DNA of 64,000 nt from Roseospira visakhapatnamensis (GCF_014197915.1 NZ_JACIGK010000007.1:102568-166567); one strand, 5' to 3'. Numbered from the stretch's first letter, positions 32,187 through 42,959 are shown. Numbers and translations: made by a program. The notes: generated from the sequence alone by a model not told the origin.

Positions 32187-35100
32187 GTGGCAAACCCCAT
32201 CCCGACGCACGCCGACCGCCCATGCTCAAGGACTCCCACCGCCGTGTCCGCCCCTCCCCTTGACATGCTCCAGGCCACGTTCACGTCGGTGACCTGGCAA
32301 CGAGGCGCCGCGTACCACCGCGCTCGCAAGGCCACGGTGCTGTGGACCGCGCCCGACGGCACCCACATCAAGGGCGTGGTCGCCGGCACGCGTCGGCGCC
32401 CCTATCAGACCGAGGTCCGCCTGTCGCTGACCCGGAGCGGACGTCCGGCCATGACCAGCGACTGCACATGTCCGATGGAGACGCAGTGCAAGCACGTGGT
32501 GGCGTTGCTGCTTCAGGCCCTCGAAAACGGCGTGCTGAGGATGCCGGAGGCCCATTCGAAACCGATGGGCGTCCTCAAGCCGGGCTCGGCGCGGAAACCG
32601 GCCGGCACCCCCGCTCCGGCGCGACCGGCCGATCCGCTCTCGCCCGAGGTGGCCTCGTGGTTGCAGGGTCTGGCGGCGGCCAGCAAGTCGGCCAGCGAGG
32701 ACTATCCGGAGTCGGTGCGGCAGCGGCTGATCTATGCCCTGTCCCTGCACACCCGCCACGACGCGCAAACCGAGGCCCGGGTGCGGTTCCTGTCGGCGCG
32801 CCTGAACAACGGCGGCACGTTCGGACGCCACGTCTCGGTGTTCAAGCCCGGCAGCCTTCATCACGACCAGGGTGGGCCGATGTACCTGCGGCCGTCCGAC
32901 CGGGCGATCCTGAGCCACTTTTCCGCGCCCCTGGACGACCACGGCCTGCGCGGCCGGGAGGGCGCCGCGCGGATCGGATCCATGATCGATACCGGCCGCT
33001 GTCGCTGGGAAACCCTGACCGGCCCACGCGTCGAGCGGGGTTCGCCCCGGCCCGGGCGCATCACCTGGACCGTGCACCTGGATGGCCGGCAACGCCCCAC
33101 CGTGGTCCCCGCCGACACCCCCGACGCTGATGGAGACACCGTCCTGGCCCTGCTGCCGGTGGTGCCCCCCTGGCTGGTGACGCGGGATCCGGACGACGAC
33201 ACGCGCGTGCTGGCCAGCCCGCTGACGGTCGAGATGGCCCCACGCCTGCTCGACGCCCTGTTGCGCGCGCCGGCGTTGCCGGCGGATCAGGTCGCGCCGG
33301 TGCGCGCGCGGCTGACCACGCTGTTCGGCGAAGAGGTCGCCACGACCACCCCCGAAAGCCTGCCCCAACCCCTGGCGCCGCCCCGCCGGATCAAGGCGGC
33401 GCCGGTTCCTGTGCTGCGCCTGCGGCCGATCCCGGTGTCGCGCCAGTCTTGGCCGCCCCGCAATCGCGCCGATGCGGCGGAGACAGTGTCCCTGCCCACC
33501 GCGCGGCTGGCCATCCGGTACGGCGATATCGAGGTGCCGGTCACCCCCCCAAACGACCACACGCCGCGAAAGATCACCCGCGTCACGGACGACGGTCTGG
33601 TGGAGATCACCCGCACCCCCTCACACGAAACCAAGAGCTTCCGGCGCCTGGTGGACCTGGGGTTCACGCGCCTGTCCCATCGCTACGACCTCTCCGTATC
33701 GGATCAATACAGGGACGATTTCTGCCTGGCGCATGACGACGACCTTCAGGCGGCCTGGCTGGACATCGTCCTGGACCATCTGCCGGCCCTGCGCGACGAG
33801 GGCTGGCAGATCGAGATCGCCGACGACTTCCCCATCCGCCCGGTCCTGGTCGATGGCGAGATCGAGGCCCTGCTGGACGACGGCGGCGGGGCGGCCGGCG
33901 AAGGGTCGGGCATCGACTGGTTCGACCTGGGCCTGGGGGTGATGGTGGACGGCCGGCGGATCGACATCCTGCCGGCCCTGGTGCGCATCCTGAACCGGAT
34001 CCCCGCCGAGGACATCCTGGAGGCCCTGGGCAGCGACGACCAGGACGATCGGCCGCTGAACCTCCCCCTGGCCGACGGTACGGTGGTGATCATGCCCTTT
34101 GGCCGGGTGCGCCCGATCCTGCTGGCGCTGGCCCACCTGTTGAGCACCGACACGGCGCCCTCGGACCGGGTGCGGCTGTCGGCGCTGGATATGGCGGATC
34201 TCGCCGGGTTCGAGGACGCGGCCGGCGCCGTCGGCGTGACCTTCCGCGGAGGCGAGGCGGTGCGCGCGCTCGCCCGGCGCCTTCGCGAGACCCACGGCGC
34301 GGCGCCAGCGATCACGCCGCCGGCCGACTTTCGGGGCACCCTGCGGCCCTATCAGGCCTCCGGTGTCGCCTGGATGCAGCTTTTACGCGAGGTCGGGCTG
34401 GGTGGCATCCTCGCCGACGACATGGGCCTGGGCAAGACGGTGCAGGCCCTGGCCCACCTCGCCCTCGAAAAAGCCGCCGGCCGCCTGGACCGGCCCTCGC
34501 TGGTGGTGGCGCCGACCAGCCTGATGGGGAACTGGCAGGCGGAGGCGGCGCAGTTCACGCCCCACCTGCGCACGCTCATCCTCCAGGGACCGGCGCGCAA
34601 GGCGGATTTCGGCCGGCTGGCGGAGCACGACCTGGTGTTCAGCACCTATCCGTTGCTGGGACACGACGGCGAGGTGCTGGCCGGCCAGGACTGGCACCTG
34701 CTGATCCTGGACGAGGCGCAGATGGTCAAGAACCCGGCGACCACGGCCGCCAAGACCTTGCGCCGCCTGACCGCGCGCCACCGTCTGGCACTGACGGGCA
34801 CGCCGGTGGAGAACACCCTGGGTGACCTGTGGGCGCTGTTCGACGTGCTGTCGCCGGGCATGCTGGGAGACCGCAAGACCTTCAACAAGCAGTGGCGCAC
34901 CCCCATCGAGAAGCACGGCGATGTCGAGCGCCAGGCCCGCCTGTCGCGGCGCCTGCGGCCGTTCCTGCTGCGACGGGTCAAGGGCGATGTGCTGGCCGAG
35001 TTGCCGCCGCGCACCGACATCGTCGACCACGTCACGTTGCCCGCCGCCCAGCGCAGCGTCTACGAGGGCATCCGCCTCGCCATGCACTCCAAGGTCCGCG

Positions 35101-35753
35101 ACGCCATCGCCCGCAAGGGTCTGGCGCGCAGCCGCATTGAGCTGCTGGAGGCGCTGTTGCGCCTGCGCCAGGTGTGTTGCGACCCGCGCCTGGTGGCCAA
35201 TGCCCGTCAGGTGAAACGCGGCACCAGGCTCGCCGAGGCCGGCTCGGCCAAGCTGGAGCGGCTGCTGGAGATGCTGCCCGAGATGATCGACGAGGGCCGC
35301 CGGGTGCTGCTGTTCTCGCAGTTCACCAGCATGCTGGACCTGATCGCGGCCGAGGTAACGGCGCGCGCCCTGCCCCATGTGATGCTGACGGGCCAGACCC
35401 GGGACCGGACCAGCCTCATCAAGCGCTTCCAGGGGGGCGAGGTGCCCCTGTTCCTGATCAGCCTGAAGGCCGGCGGCACCGGCCTGAACCTGACCGCCGC
35501 CGACACCGTGATCCACTATGATCCGTGGTGGAACCCGGCGGTCGAGAACCAGGCCACCGACCGCGCCCATCGCATCGGCCAGGACAAGGCGGTGTTCGTC
35601 TACAAGCTGATCGCCGAGGACACCATCGAGGGCAAGATGCAGGTTCTGAAGGACCGCAAGCAGGCGCTGGCCGACGGTCTGTTCGATCCCGACGGCGCCA
35701 CCCCCTTCGACATCAGCGAGGAGGACGTGGAGTTCCTGCTGGGCGCGGCGTGA
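32187..35753 (+). CDS. SNF2-family DEAD/DEAH helicase with SWIM zinc finger
   Basis: A 1188-residue ATP-dependent DNA translocase. The N-terminus has a SWIM motif CTCPMETQCKH at about 93-103 (CxC...CxH zinc ligands). A middle region of unknown fold follows. The Swi2/Snf2 motor then has ADDMGLGKTVQALAHL (Walker A, about 740), DEAQMVKNP (motif II, about 841), LTGTPVENTLGDLW (motif III) and the helicase C domain with LISLKAGGTGLNLTAADTVIHYDPWWNPAVENQATDRAHRIGQ. Bacterial homologues are loosely tied to transcription or DNA repair. The GTG at 32187 is used; downstream starts near 32243 or 32265 are possible since no clear ribosome site is seen. Confidence 0.93.
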   Translation: MANPIPTHADRPCSRTPTAVSAPPLDMLQATFTSVTWQRGAAYHRARKATVLWTAPDGTHIKGVVAGTRRRPYQTEVRLSLTRSGRPAMTSDCTCPMETQCKHVVALLLQALENGVLRMPEAHSKPMGVLKPGSARKPAGTPAPARPADPLSPEVASWLQGLAAASKSASEDYPESVRQRLIYALSLHTRHDAQTEARVRFLSARLNNGGTFGRHVSVFKPGSLHHDQGGPMYLRPSDRAILSHFSAPLDDHGLRGREGAARIGSMIDTGRCRWETLTGPRVERGSPRPGRITWTVHLDGRQRPTVVPADTPDADGDTVLALLPVVPPWLVTRDPDDDTRVLASPLTVEMAPRLLDALLRAPALPADQVAPVRARLTTLFGEEVATTTPESLPQPLAPPRRIKAAPVPVLRLRPIPVSRQSWPPRNRADAAETVSLPTARLAIRYGDIEVPVTPPNDHTPRKITRVTDDGLVEITRTPSHETKSFRRLVDLGFTRLSHRYDLSVSDQYRDDFCLAHDDDLQAAWLDIVLDHLPALRDEGWQIEIADDFPIRPVLVDGEIEALLDDGGGAAGEGSGIDWFDLGLGVMVDGRRIDILPALVRILNRIPAEDILEALGSDDQDDRPLNLPLADGTVVIMPFGRVRPILLALAHLLSTDTAPSDRVRLSALDMADLAGFEDAAGAVGVTFRGGEAVRALARRLRETHGAAPAITPPADFRGTLRPYQASGVAWMQLLREVGLGGILADDMGLGKTVQALAHLALEKAAGRLDRPSLVVAPTSLMGNWQAEAAQFTPHLRTLILQGPARKADFGRLAEHDLVFSTYPLLGHDGEVLAGQDWHLLILDEAQMVKNPATTAAKTLRRLTARHRLALTGTPVENTLGDLWALFDVLSPGMLGDRKTFNKQWRTPIEKHGDVERQARLSRRLRPFLLRRVKGDVLAELPPRTDIVDHVTLPAAQRSVYEGIRLAMHSKVRDAIARKGLARSRIELLEALLRLRQVCCDPRLVANARQVKRGTRLAEAGSAKLERLLEMLPEMIDEGRRVLLFSQFTSMLDLIAAEVTARALPHVMLTGQTRDRTSLIKRFQGGEVPLFLISLKAGGTGLNLTAADTVIHYDPWWNPAVENQATDRAHRIGQDKAVFVYKLIAEDTIEGKMQVLKDRKQALADGLFDPDGATPFDISEEDVEFLLGAA

Positions 35754-35786
35754 CGCCGCGCATGCCGCCGAGCGGGCCGGTGGGGG

Positions 35787-36647
35787 CTACATGCGGACCG
35801 TCTCGGGCAGGCGGCCGTGGGCGAAGTCCCAGTACAGGGCACGCGCCCGCCGGGCGAAGGGACCGTAGATCAATTCCCGGTCCCCGTAGCGGCGTACCGG
35901 CATGACCTTCAAATGATTGCCGGTGGAGAAGATCTCGTCGGCGTCCTCCAGGTCCTCCGGCTCGATGTCGCGCTCCAGCACCACATGGCCGTCGAGACGC
36001 AGCAGCTTCAGCACCCGCTGGCGGGTGACCCCGTTCAAGAAGGTGCCGTTGAGGGCCGGAGTGCTGACCACGCCGTCCTTGGCCATGAACAGGTTGGCGG
36101 TGGCGAACTCGGCCACCGAGCCCCAGGGGTCCAGCAGCACCGCGTTGTCGAAGCCGCGCGCGCCGGCCTCGCGTAGCGCCCGCCCGGCGAGCGGGTAGAG
36201 GCAGGACGCCTTGCAGTCCACCGGCGCCTGGTCCGGCGCCGGCCGGCGATAGCTGGACAGACAGGCGGTGAAGCCGCCGGGTTCCTGCATGGGTGTCTCG
36301 ACCAGGGTCAGCATGAAGCGGGTGCTGGTCGGATCGGCGGACACCCATCCGGACTCGCAGTAGAACAGCGGTCGGATGTACAGCGCCGCGTCGGGTGGAA
36401 AGCGGGTCAGCCCGTCCCGCGCGAGGGCCTCGATCTCCGCCGCCGTCACGGTCGGATGCATGCCCATGCGAATGGCCGACTCCACGCACCGCTGGCAGTG
36501 CAGGTCCAGGTCGGGGGTCACGCCCTCGAAGGCGCGCGCCCCGTCGAAGACGATCGACGACAGCCAGGTGGCATGAGTCAGCGGACCAAGGACCGGGGGG
36601 TTGCCATCGCGCCAGTCACCGTCAACATAGGTCCAAGCCTGGGTCAT
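35787..36647 (-). CDS. Class IV (branched-chain type) aminotransferase
   Basis: PLP-dependent aminotransferase of 286 residues, fold type IV. The Schiff-base lysine is K146 in DCKASCLYP, E180 in AEFATANLF contacts the PLP ring, and GTFLNGVTRQRVLKLL binds phosphate. Such proteins act as branched-chain amino-acid or D-amino-acid aminotransferases, or 4-amino-4-deoxychorismate lyases. YIRPLFYCESGW favours the branched-chain type. Start ATG 36647 (MTQAWTYVDG) gives the standard length. It converges on the SNF2 gene and is divergent from tamA. Confidence 0.88.
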   Translation of the reverse strand: MTQAWTYVDGDWRDGNPPVLGPLTHATWLSSIVFDGARAFEGVTPDLDLHCQRCVESAIRMGMHPTVTAAEIEALARDGLTRFPPDAALYIRPLFYCESGWVSADPTSTRFMLTLVETPMQEPGGFTACLSSYRRPAPDQAPVDCKASCLYPLAGRALREAGARGFDNAVLLDPWGSVAEFATANLFMAKDGVVSTPALNGTFLNGVTRQRVLKLLRLDGHVVLERDIEPEDLEDADEIFSTGNHLKVMPVRRYGDRELIYGPFARRARALYWDFAHGRLPETVRM

Positions 36648-36865
36648 CGCGCCGTTCGCTCCTCTGCGTGCCGTCCGGTCTGGCGGGCGCGCGTCCGCGC
36701 CTCTCGGCGGGGGCGGCGGTGCCCCCTGGCGCGCAACCCGGGAATCCGGTGTAGTATGAGCGCGGCGGCGCCCGGAAGTCCATGGCCGGGGCCGCATCGC
36801 GGCGTCGCCGACGCGGTCGCCGCCGGAACAATCGTGTCGATCCTGTCCGACCCGAAGGAGTCCCC

Positions 36866-38785
36866 GTGCCTCGCCCGGTCCGCGCGCGATCAACCCTGGT
36901 GACCGTCGGTGTGGTGTTGGCCGTGGCGGCGACGCTGCCGCCCACCCCGGCCCATGGCCAGGAGCCAACGCCGGCGATCAACGACAACACGTCACACGCC
37001 GACACTACGGCCGCCGCCCCCCCCGCCGATGATCCGGCATCGGACGCCCCCCCGCCCGACGCCGGGCCAAGCGTGGCCTACAGCGTGGACCTGCGGCTGA
37101 CCGACACGGCCGACGTCCCCGGGGACCTGGCCACGCGCCTGGAGGCGGCCTCGTCCCTGAAGGCCCTGGCCGGCGACCCGCCGGCCACGCGCCTCGGCCT
37201 GCGCCGCCGGCTGGAGGCCGACCAGGCGGCCCTGACCCACCTGTTGCGGCAGGAGGGGTACTTCGATGCCCGCGTCGACGGAACCATCGACGACGCACCC
37301 AAGGCCCAGGTCACGGTGACCGTCTCTCCGGGCGCGCGCTATCGCGTGACCGGAACCCGCGTCGTCTACACCGTCACCGGGACCGGCGACCGCACGCTGC
37401 CCGGCACCCTGGACCCGGTGGGCCTGACGGTCGGCGACCCGGCCCGCGCCGAGGCCGTGCTGAGCGCCGAGGCCCGCCTGGTGGCCGACCTGCGCACGGC
37501 GGGCCGGCCCTTCGCCGAGGTCCGCGACCGCCGGGTGGCGGTCAACCATGCGCGCCGGGCCATGGGCGTGCGGCTGCTGGTCGACGCCGGACCGCCGGCC
37601 GTGTTCGGGGCCACCCGCTTCGTGGGCCTGGACCGCATGAAACAGGATGCCCTGGCCGACCGGATCCCGTGGACCGAGGGCGACACCTTCGACCGCGCCC
37701 TTCTGGACCGCTACCGGACCACCCTGCTGTCCACCCGGCTGTTCCGCTCGGTCACCGTGAAACCGGGCGAGGCGCCGGACGACGCCGGCCGCCTCGCGGT
37801 GATCGTCACCGTGACCGAGGCGCCGCCGCGCTCCATCGGCGCCGGCCTGCGTTACTCGACAGAGGACGGTCCCGGCGCGCGCTTCTCGTGGGAACACCGC
37901 ACGCTGTTCGGCCGCGCCGAGAGCCTGCGGGTCAACCTGGACGTCGCCCTGTACGAGCAGTCGGCGGAAGTGCTGTTCGAGAAACCCCGCTTCCTGCATC
38001 CGGACCAGTCGCTGCGCCTGTCCTCGGCGGTGACGCGCGCCGATCAGGCGGCCTATCAGGGGCTGTCCCTGGAAACCACGGCGGCCCTGGACCGGCGCCT
38101 GAACGACCGCTGGCGGGTCTCGGCCGGCACCACCGTGGAACTGGCCAACCTGGACGACCAGGGCGAGAGCCGTCAGAGCGTGCTGGTGGGCCTGCCGCTG
38201 GGCGCCACCCGCGACACCACCGACGACCCGCTAGACCCCACCCAGGGAACCCGCCTGGGCTTGACGCTGACCCCCTACACCGGTCAAGTGGAGGATCAGA
38301 CCGTCACCTTCGGGGTTGCCGACGTCGTGGCCTCGGCCTACTGGGCGCCCCTGGACGGCGATCGCCTGGTGCTGGCCGCCCGGACCCGGCTGGCCAGCCT
38401 GTTCGGCGCCGACGCCGGGGATGTCCCGGCCACGCGGCGCCTGTACTCCGGCGGCGGCGGATCGGTGCGCGGCTATGGGCATCAGCGCATCGGCCCGCTG
38501 GACGACGATGACGATCCGACGGGCGGCCGCTCGGCCCTCGAAGTGGGCCTGGAGGCGCGCATCAAGGTGACCGAGACCATCGGCCTGGTACCCTTCGTCG
38601 AGGCGGGCGCCGTCTCCGAGGCCACCTGGCCGGACTTCGCCGAGCCGATCCAGTACGCGGCCGGCCTGGGCGGGCGCTATTACACCGATTTTGGACCATT
38701 GCGCGTGGACATCGGCGTGCCGTTGAACCGGCGCGCCAGCGATGATCTCGTCCAGGTCTACATCAGCCTCGGGCAGGCGTTCTGA
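36866..38785 (+). CDS. tamA: Outer-membrane assembly protein TamA (BamA/Omp85 family)
   Basis: Outer-membrane beta-barrel of the Omp85 family that works with TamB in the assembly of outer-membrane components. It has 639 residues. GTG 36866 has AAGGAG 5 bases before it. The signal peptide is about 1-31 (cleavage near AHG/QEP), followed by a Thr/Ala/Pro-rich linker, POTRA domains at about 70-330 (including LRQEGYFDARVDG and FVGLDRMKQDALADRIPWTEGDTF), and a C-terminal 16-strand barrel. GGGGSVRGYGHQRIGP carries the VRGY family motif on the inward loop. The chain ends in aromatic F, as expected for BAM substrates. tamB follows 73 bases later. Confidence 0.93.
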   Translation: MPRPVRARSTLVTVGVVLAVAATLPPTPAHGQEPTPAINDNTSHADTTAAAPPADDPASDAPPPDAGPSVAYSVDLRLTDTADVPGDLATRLEAASSLKALAGDPPATRLGLRRRLEADQAALTHLLRQEGYFDARVDGTIDDAPKAQVTVTVSPGARYRVTGTRVVYTVTGTGDRTLPGTLDPVGLTVGDPARAEAVLSAEARLVADLRTAGRPFAEVRDRRVAVNHARRAMGVRLLVDAGPPAVFGATRFVGLDRMKQDALADRIPWTEGDTFDRALLDRYRTTLLSTRLFRSVTVKPGEAPDDAGRLAVIVTVTEAPPRSIGAGLRYSTEDGPGARFSWEHRTLFGRAESLRVNLDVALYEQSAEVLFEKPRFLHPDQSLRLSSAVTRADQAAYQGLSLETTAALDRRLNDRWRVSAGTTVELANLDDQGESRQSVLVGLPLGATRDTTDDPLDPTQGTRLGLTLTPYTGQVEDQTVTFGVADVVASAYWAPLDGDRLVLAARTRLASLFGADAGDVPATRRLYSGGGGSVRGYGHQRIGPLDDDDDPTGGRSALEVGLEARIKVTETIGLVPFVEAGAVSEATWPDFAEPIQYAAGLGGRYYTDFGPLRVDIGVPLNRRASDDLVQVYISLGQAF

Positions 38786-38858
38786 CCGACGACCGCGCTC
38801 CCCAGAACCTCTGAACCCCTGACCGTCCCACACCCCGACAGGGCAGACCCGAAGACCC

Positions 38859-41800
38859 ATGGCCGACCCCGCCGAAAGACCCGGACCCGGACCCCCTCCC
38901 CGTCCCAGCCATCGCCGCCCCCGGCGCTGGCGGCGATGGCTGGCGCGCGTGGGCCTCGGACTCGGGCTCGTGGTCCTGCTGGTGGTGGGGGTCGCGACGG
39001 CCGGCCTTTGGTGGATGCTGCGCACCGACGACGGCCGGGACTGGCTGCGCGCCACCGTGGAAGACCTGGTCAACGGCGGCGATGTCGGCCTGACGCTGCG
39101 TGTGGGGTCCTTGGACGGCGACCTTCCGACAGCCCTCGTGCTGCGCGACGTGACCCTGGCCGACGCGGGCGGACCCTGGCTGGGCGCGGAACGCCTGACG
39201 CTGGCCTGGGACCCCTGGGCGCTGCTGGATGGCCGCCTGCACGTCACCGATCTGGGCGCCCGGGCGCTGTGGGTGGAGCGCGCCCCCGTGCTGCCGCCCA
39301 CCCCGGACGAGGAGAACCCTGGAGATCCCCTGGACCCCGCGCTGCTGGGGCTGCTGCGGCTGGACCGGCTGGCGGTGGAGGGTGCCTATCTGGGCGCCGG
39401 CCTGACCGGCGGCGAGGCGATCCTCCTGGATGCCGAGGGCCGCGTGGGTCCGCCGGAGACCGGGGACGGACTCGCCGCCACCCTGGCCCTGCGCCGTATC
39501 GACGGCCCCCCGACCGAAGCCGCCCTGACCGCCCGCCTGCATGGGGACGCCCTGGACCGGCTCGCCCTGGACCTCACGGCGCGGGACGGCGGCCCGGACG
39601 GGACCCTCGCCGTCCTCGCCGACCTGCCCGGGGACAATCCCTGGGCGCTGACGCTGACCGGGGACGGGACGCTCGCCGACTGGACGGCCTCCCTGACGGC
39701 CGGCGCGTCGGACTGGGGCGACGTGGCCGGATCGGTGTCCCTGGGGCTGGCCGATCCCGCGACCACGAGCGCCGCGCTGGACCTGACGGTCACCCCGGGA
39801 AAGGCGACGCCCCCGGACGTGCGGACGCTGCTTGCCGGGCCGCTGACCGTGGTGGCGCGCGGCGCCCTGGACGTCGAGACACTGGCGCTCACCCTGGAGA
39901 CGCTGCGCCTCGCCAATGACACCGGGGCGAGCCTTGAGGCCACCGCCGCCCTGGACCTGGCGCCGGCACCCGCCGGCACCGCCTCGGCACACCTGCGCCT
40001 GGACGACCTGGCCCGGCTGAAACCCTTTCTGGGGGATCTCTCGCCGGCCGGCTCGGCGGACCTGCGGCTGACCGACATCGTCCTGAGCGCGGACGGTCCC
40101 CTGACCGGCGACCTGCGCCTGGCCCTGTCCGGCGCCGCCCTGGGGATCGCGCCCGCCGACGCGGTGCTGGGATCGGCGCCCACCCTGGCCGGACACGTGG
40201 CCTTCGATCCGGCGTCCGGCCTCGCGGCGCGCGACCTCGACCTGCGCGGCGCCGGGCTGACGCTGACCGGCCGCGCCGCCCTGCCGGCGACCTTCGACAG
40301 CGTCGACGCCCACGTCGACGCCACCCTTGAGGATCTCGCGCTGGTCGCCGGGGACGCGGCGCAGGGCGCCCTGCGGCTGGCCGCCGACCTGTCCGGTCCG
40401 CTGGCCGACCCGGGCGCGACGATCTCGGCGCGGATGTCCGAGGCCACCGTCGCCGGCCAGCTCTGGACCGACGTGGCCCTGGACGCCGACCTGTCCGCCC
40501 TGGCGACGGGCGCCACGGGCCGGCTGTCCCTCACCGGCACCGGGCCGGGCGGCGCGGTCGCGGTGGCGCTGTCGCCCTCCCTGCCCGGGTATGCCCGCGC
40601 CGAGGTGCCGGACCTGGAGGTCACCGCCCCCGGCCTCACCCTGACCGGACGCCTGGCCACCGACCTGGCCACCACCTTGACGGACGGCGACCTGTCCCTG
40701 CGGGTGGATGACGCCGCGACGCTGGCCGCCTGGGGGGCACCCGCGCTGAACGGATCGCTGGCGGCCACCGTGACCCTGGCCCGGACGGACGAGGGGCGCC
40801 AGCAGGTGGCCCTGCGCGCGACCGCGCCGCGCCTGACGCTGCCCGACGCCGACCTGCGGCTGGGCGCCCTGGACCTGAGCGCGCGCGTCGACGATGCGCT
40901 GGGCAGCCCGCGCCTCGACGCATCCGCGACCGCGACGGACGGGGACACGGCCGGCGTGACGTGGGAGCGCCTGGCGCTGACCGCCACCGGCGCGCCCGAC
41001 GACCTGGGTGTGACCGTCGACCTCACCGGATCCGGCCCCACGGGTCCCCTGACCCTGGCGACCCGGGCGCGGATCGCGCCGCCCGGCCTGTCGGCGGGTC
41101 CGGGGCGGGTCACGCTCACCACGCTGGACCTGGACAGCGGCGGCCATCGCCTGCGGCTGACCGCGCCGGCCACGGTGTCGCTGGAGACGGCCGGCGGCGC
41201 CCGCGTGGACCGGCTGGCCCTGCGGGTGGACGACGGCACGCTGTCCCTGGCCGGCGGCCTGTCCGGGACCGGGGCGCTGGACCTGACGATCGAGGGCCGC
41301 GCCCTGCCCCTGACCCTGGCCGATCTGGCGGGGCCGGACGCCGGCGGCCTGTCCGGCCGCCTGGACCTGACGGCCACACTGTCCGGCGCGCTGCCCACTC
41401 CCACGGGATCGCTGGACCTCGCCGCCCGCGACGTGGCGCTGGCCGACGCCCCCGACGTACCGCCCCTGGACGCCACCGTGACCGGACGCCTGGACGGCGG
41501 GCGCCTGCGCGCCGAGGCCCGCCTCGCCGGCTTCGCCGCCACCCCGGCGCGGGCCAGCGCCGATGTGCCGCTGCGCCTGGGCGGCCCGGCGGTCATTCCC
41601 CCGGACGAGCCGCTGTCCGCCCGCCTGGACTGGGCCGGCCCCCTGGGCCCCGTCTGGGAGATGCTGCCGCTCATCGACCATCGGCTGTCGGGCGACCTGA
41701 CCGCGCGGGCGGCCCTGGCCGGCACGCTGGCGGCGGCGCGCGTGGACGCCGACGTGCGCCTGACCGACGGCCGCTACGAACACCTGACGGCCGGGACCCT

Positions 41801-42959
41801 GCTGGACGACCTGACGGTGACCGCCGCCGCCACCGGCAGCGAGCGGATCCAGGTTGCCCTGTCGGGCACCGACGGAGGCACCGGACGGCTGTCGGGCGAG
41901 GGCGACGTGCGCGTCACCGAGGACGGCCTGGTGGGCACCGTCGCCATGCGTCTCAACGACGCCCGGGTGGTGCGCCGCGACGACGTGAAGGCCACCGCCG
42001 ACGCCGACCTGACCCTGTCCCTGGAGGGCGATCGGGCGGCGCTGACCGGCACCATCGTCAGCCGGGACGTGCGCGTGAACCTGGCGAACCTGAGCGGCGG
42101 CGCGGGCGGGTCGTCGGCCGACCTCGGCCCGGTGGTGGAGGTCGACGACCCGAGCCTGGATCCGCTGGCGGCGCTGGACCAGGCGGCGATCGAACGGGCG
42201 AAGGCGGAGACCGAGGCCCCGGCGGAAGACGCCGGCGCGTTCCCGGTGGCCCTGGACATCACCGTCCGTCTGCCCAACAAGGTCTATGTCGCGGGCCGCG
42301 GACTGGACTCCGAATGGTCCGGCACCCTCGCGGTGGGCGGCACCGCCGCCGCGCCCCGCCTCAACGGCACCATCTCGACGCGGCGCGGCACCATCGAGAC
42401 GATCGGCAAGACCTTCGCCATCGAGACGGGCGACATCCGGTTCACCGGCGGCGTGCCCATCGACCCGCTGATCGACCTGGTGGCGCTGTACCAGACGTCC
42501 GACCTGGAGGCCCGCGTGGGCTTGACCGGACCGGCCAGCGACCCGGACCTGGTGTTGAGTTCGGTACCGGCCCTGCCCCAGGACGAAGTGCTGGCGCGCA
42601 TCCTGTTCGACAAGACCAGCGGCCAGTTGACCACCCTGGAGACGGTGCAACTGGCCTCCGCCCTGAGCCAGTTGACCGGCCTCAGCGGGGCCGGCGCCAG
42701 CGACATCACCGGCGTTCTGCGCCGGGCGACCAACCTGGACGTGTTGCGCGTGGGGGGCGACCTGGAGGGCGGCGCCGCCGCGCTGGAAGCCGGGACCTAT
42801 GTCAGCGAGGATGTCTATGTGGGCGTGGAGCAGGGCCTAGACCCCGGCGGCGGATCGGTTTCCGTCGAGGTGGATCTGGGCGCCGGCTTCGCCCTGGAAA
42901 GCCGGGCGGCGCGGTCCGGCGAGGCCGAGGTGGGCGTACAATGGCAACTGGACTACTGA
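38859..42959 (+). CDS. tamB: Translocation and assembly module protein TamB
   Basis: A 1366-residue AsmA-like inner-membrane-anchored protein that spans the periplasm and partners TamA; the family is linked to lipid transport and outer-membrane assembly. A single membrane segment is at about 31-53 (LARVGLGLGLVVLLVVGVATAG) after an Arg/Pro-rich cytoplasmic tail. The rest is repetitive beta structure rich in LxLxxL/DLxL patterns. The DUF490/TamB C-terminal domain is recognisable in VYVAGRGLDSEWSGTLAVGG, the IETGDIRFTGGVPIDPLIDL stretch and the final AEVGVQWQLDY. The stop overlaps the next start by 19 bases. Confidence 0.95.
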   Translation: MADPAERPGPGPPPRPSHRRPRRWRRWLARVGLGLGLVVLLVVGVATAGLWWMLRTDDGRDWLRATVEDLVNGGDVGLTLRVGSLDGDLPTALVLRDVTLADAGGPWLGAERLTLAWDPWALLDGRLHVTDLGARALWVERAPVLPPTPDEENPGDPLDPALLGLLRLDRLAVEGAYLGAGLTGGEAILLDAEGRVGPPETGDGLAATLALRRIDGPPTEAALTARLHGDALDRLALDLTARDGGPDGTLAVLADLPGDNPWALTLTGDGTLADWTASLTAGASDWGDVAGSVSLGLADPATTSAALDLTVTPGKATPPDVRTLLAGPLTVVARGALDVETLALTLETLRLANDTGASLEATAALDLAPAPAGTASAHLRLDDLARLKPFLGDLSPAGSADLRLTDIVLSADGPLTGDLRLALSGAALGIAPADAVLGSAPTLAGHVAFDPASGLAARDLDLRGAGLTLTGRAALPATFDSVDAHVDATLEDLALVAGDAAQGALRLAADLSGPLADPGATISARMSEATVAGQLWTDVALDADLSALATGATGRLSLTGTGPGGAVAVALSPSLPGYARAEVPDLEVTAPGLTLTGRLATDLATTLTDGDLSLRVDDAATLAAWGAPALNGSLAATVTLARTDEGRQQVALRATAPRLTLPDADLRLGALDLSARVDDALGSPRLDASATATDGDTAGVTWERLALTATGAPDDLGVTVDLTGSGPTGPLTLATRARIAPPGLSAGPGRVTLTTLDLDSGGHRLRLTAPATVSLETAGGARVDRLALRVDDGTLSLAGGLSGTGALDLTIEGRALPLTLADLAGPDAGGLSGRLDLTATLSGALPTPTGSLDLAARDVALADAPDVPPLDATVTGRLDGGRLRAEARLAGFAATPARASADVPLRLGGPAVIPPDEPLSARLDWAGPLGPVWEMLPLIDHRLSGDLTARAALAGTLAAARVDADVRLTDGRYEHLTAGTLLDDLTVTAAATGSERIQVALSGTDGGTGRLSGEGDVRVTEDGLVGTVAMRLNDARVVRRDDVKATADADLTLSLEGDRAALTGTIVSRDVRVNLANLSGGAGGSSADLGPVVEVDDPSLDPLAALDQAAIERAKAETEAPAEDAGAFPVALDITVRLPNKVYVAGRGLDSEWSGTLAVGGTAAAPRLNGTISTRRGTIETIGKTFAIETGDIRFTGGVPIDPLIDLVALYQTSDLEARVGLTGPASDPDLVLSSVPALPQDEVLARILFDKTSGQLTTLETVQLASALSQLTGLSGAGASDITGVLRRATNLDVLRVGGDLEGGAAALEAGTYVSEDVYVGVEQGLDPGGGSVSVEVDLGAGFALESRAARSGEAEVGVQWQLDY

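Noticed and set aside
39386..41725. Second long minus-strand frame over tamB (779 codons)
   Set aside because: Ser/Arg/Ala/Pro-rich low-complexity translation, overlapping both tamB and the other shadow frame; no start context.
38763..42650. Minus-strand open frame of 1295 codons opposite tamB
   Set aside because: Rich in Gln, Gly, Arg and His with no domain pattern; it is the complement shadow of the long GC-rich tamB gene, whose own product has clear TamB features.
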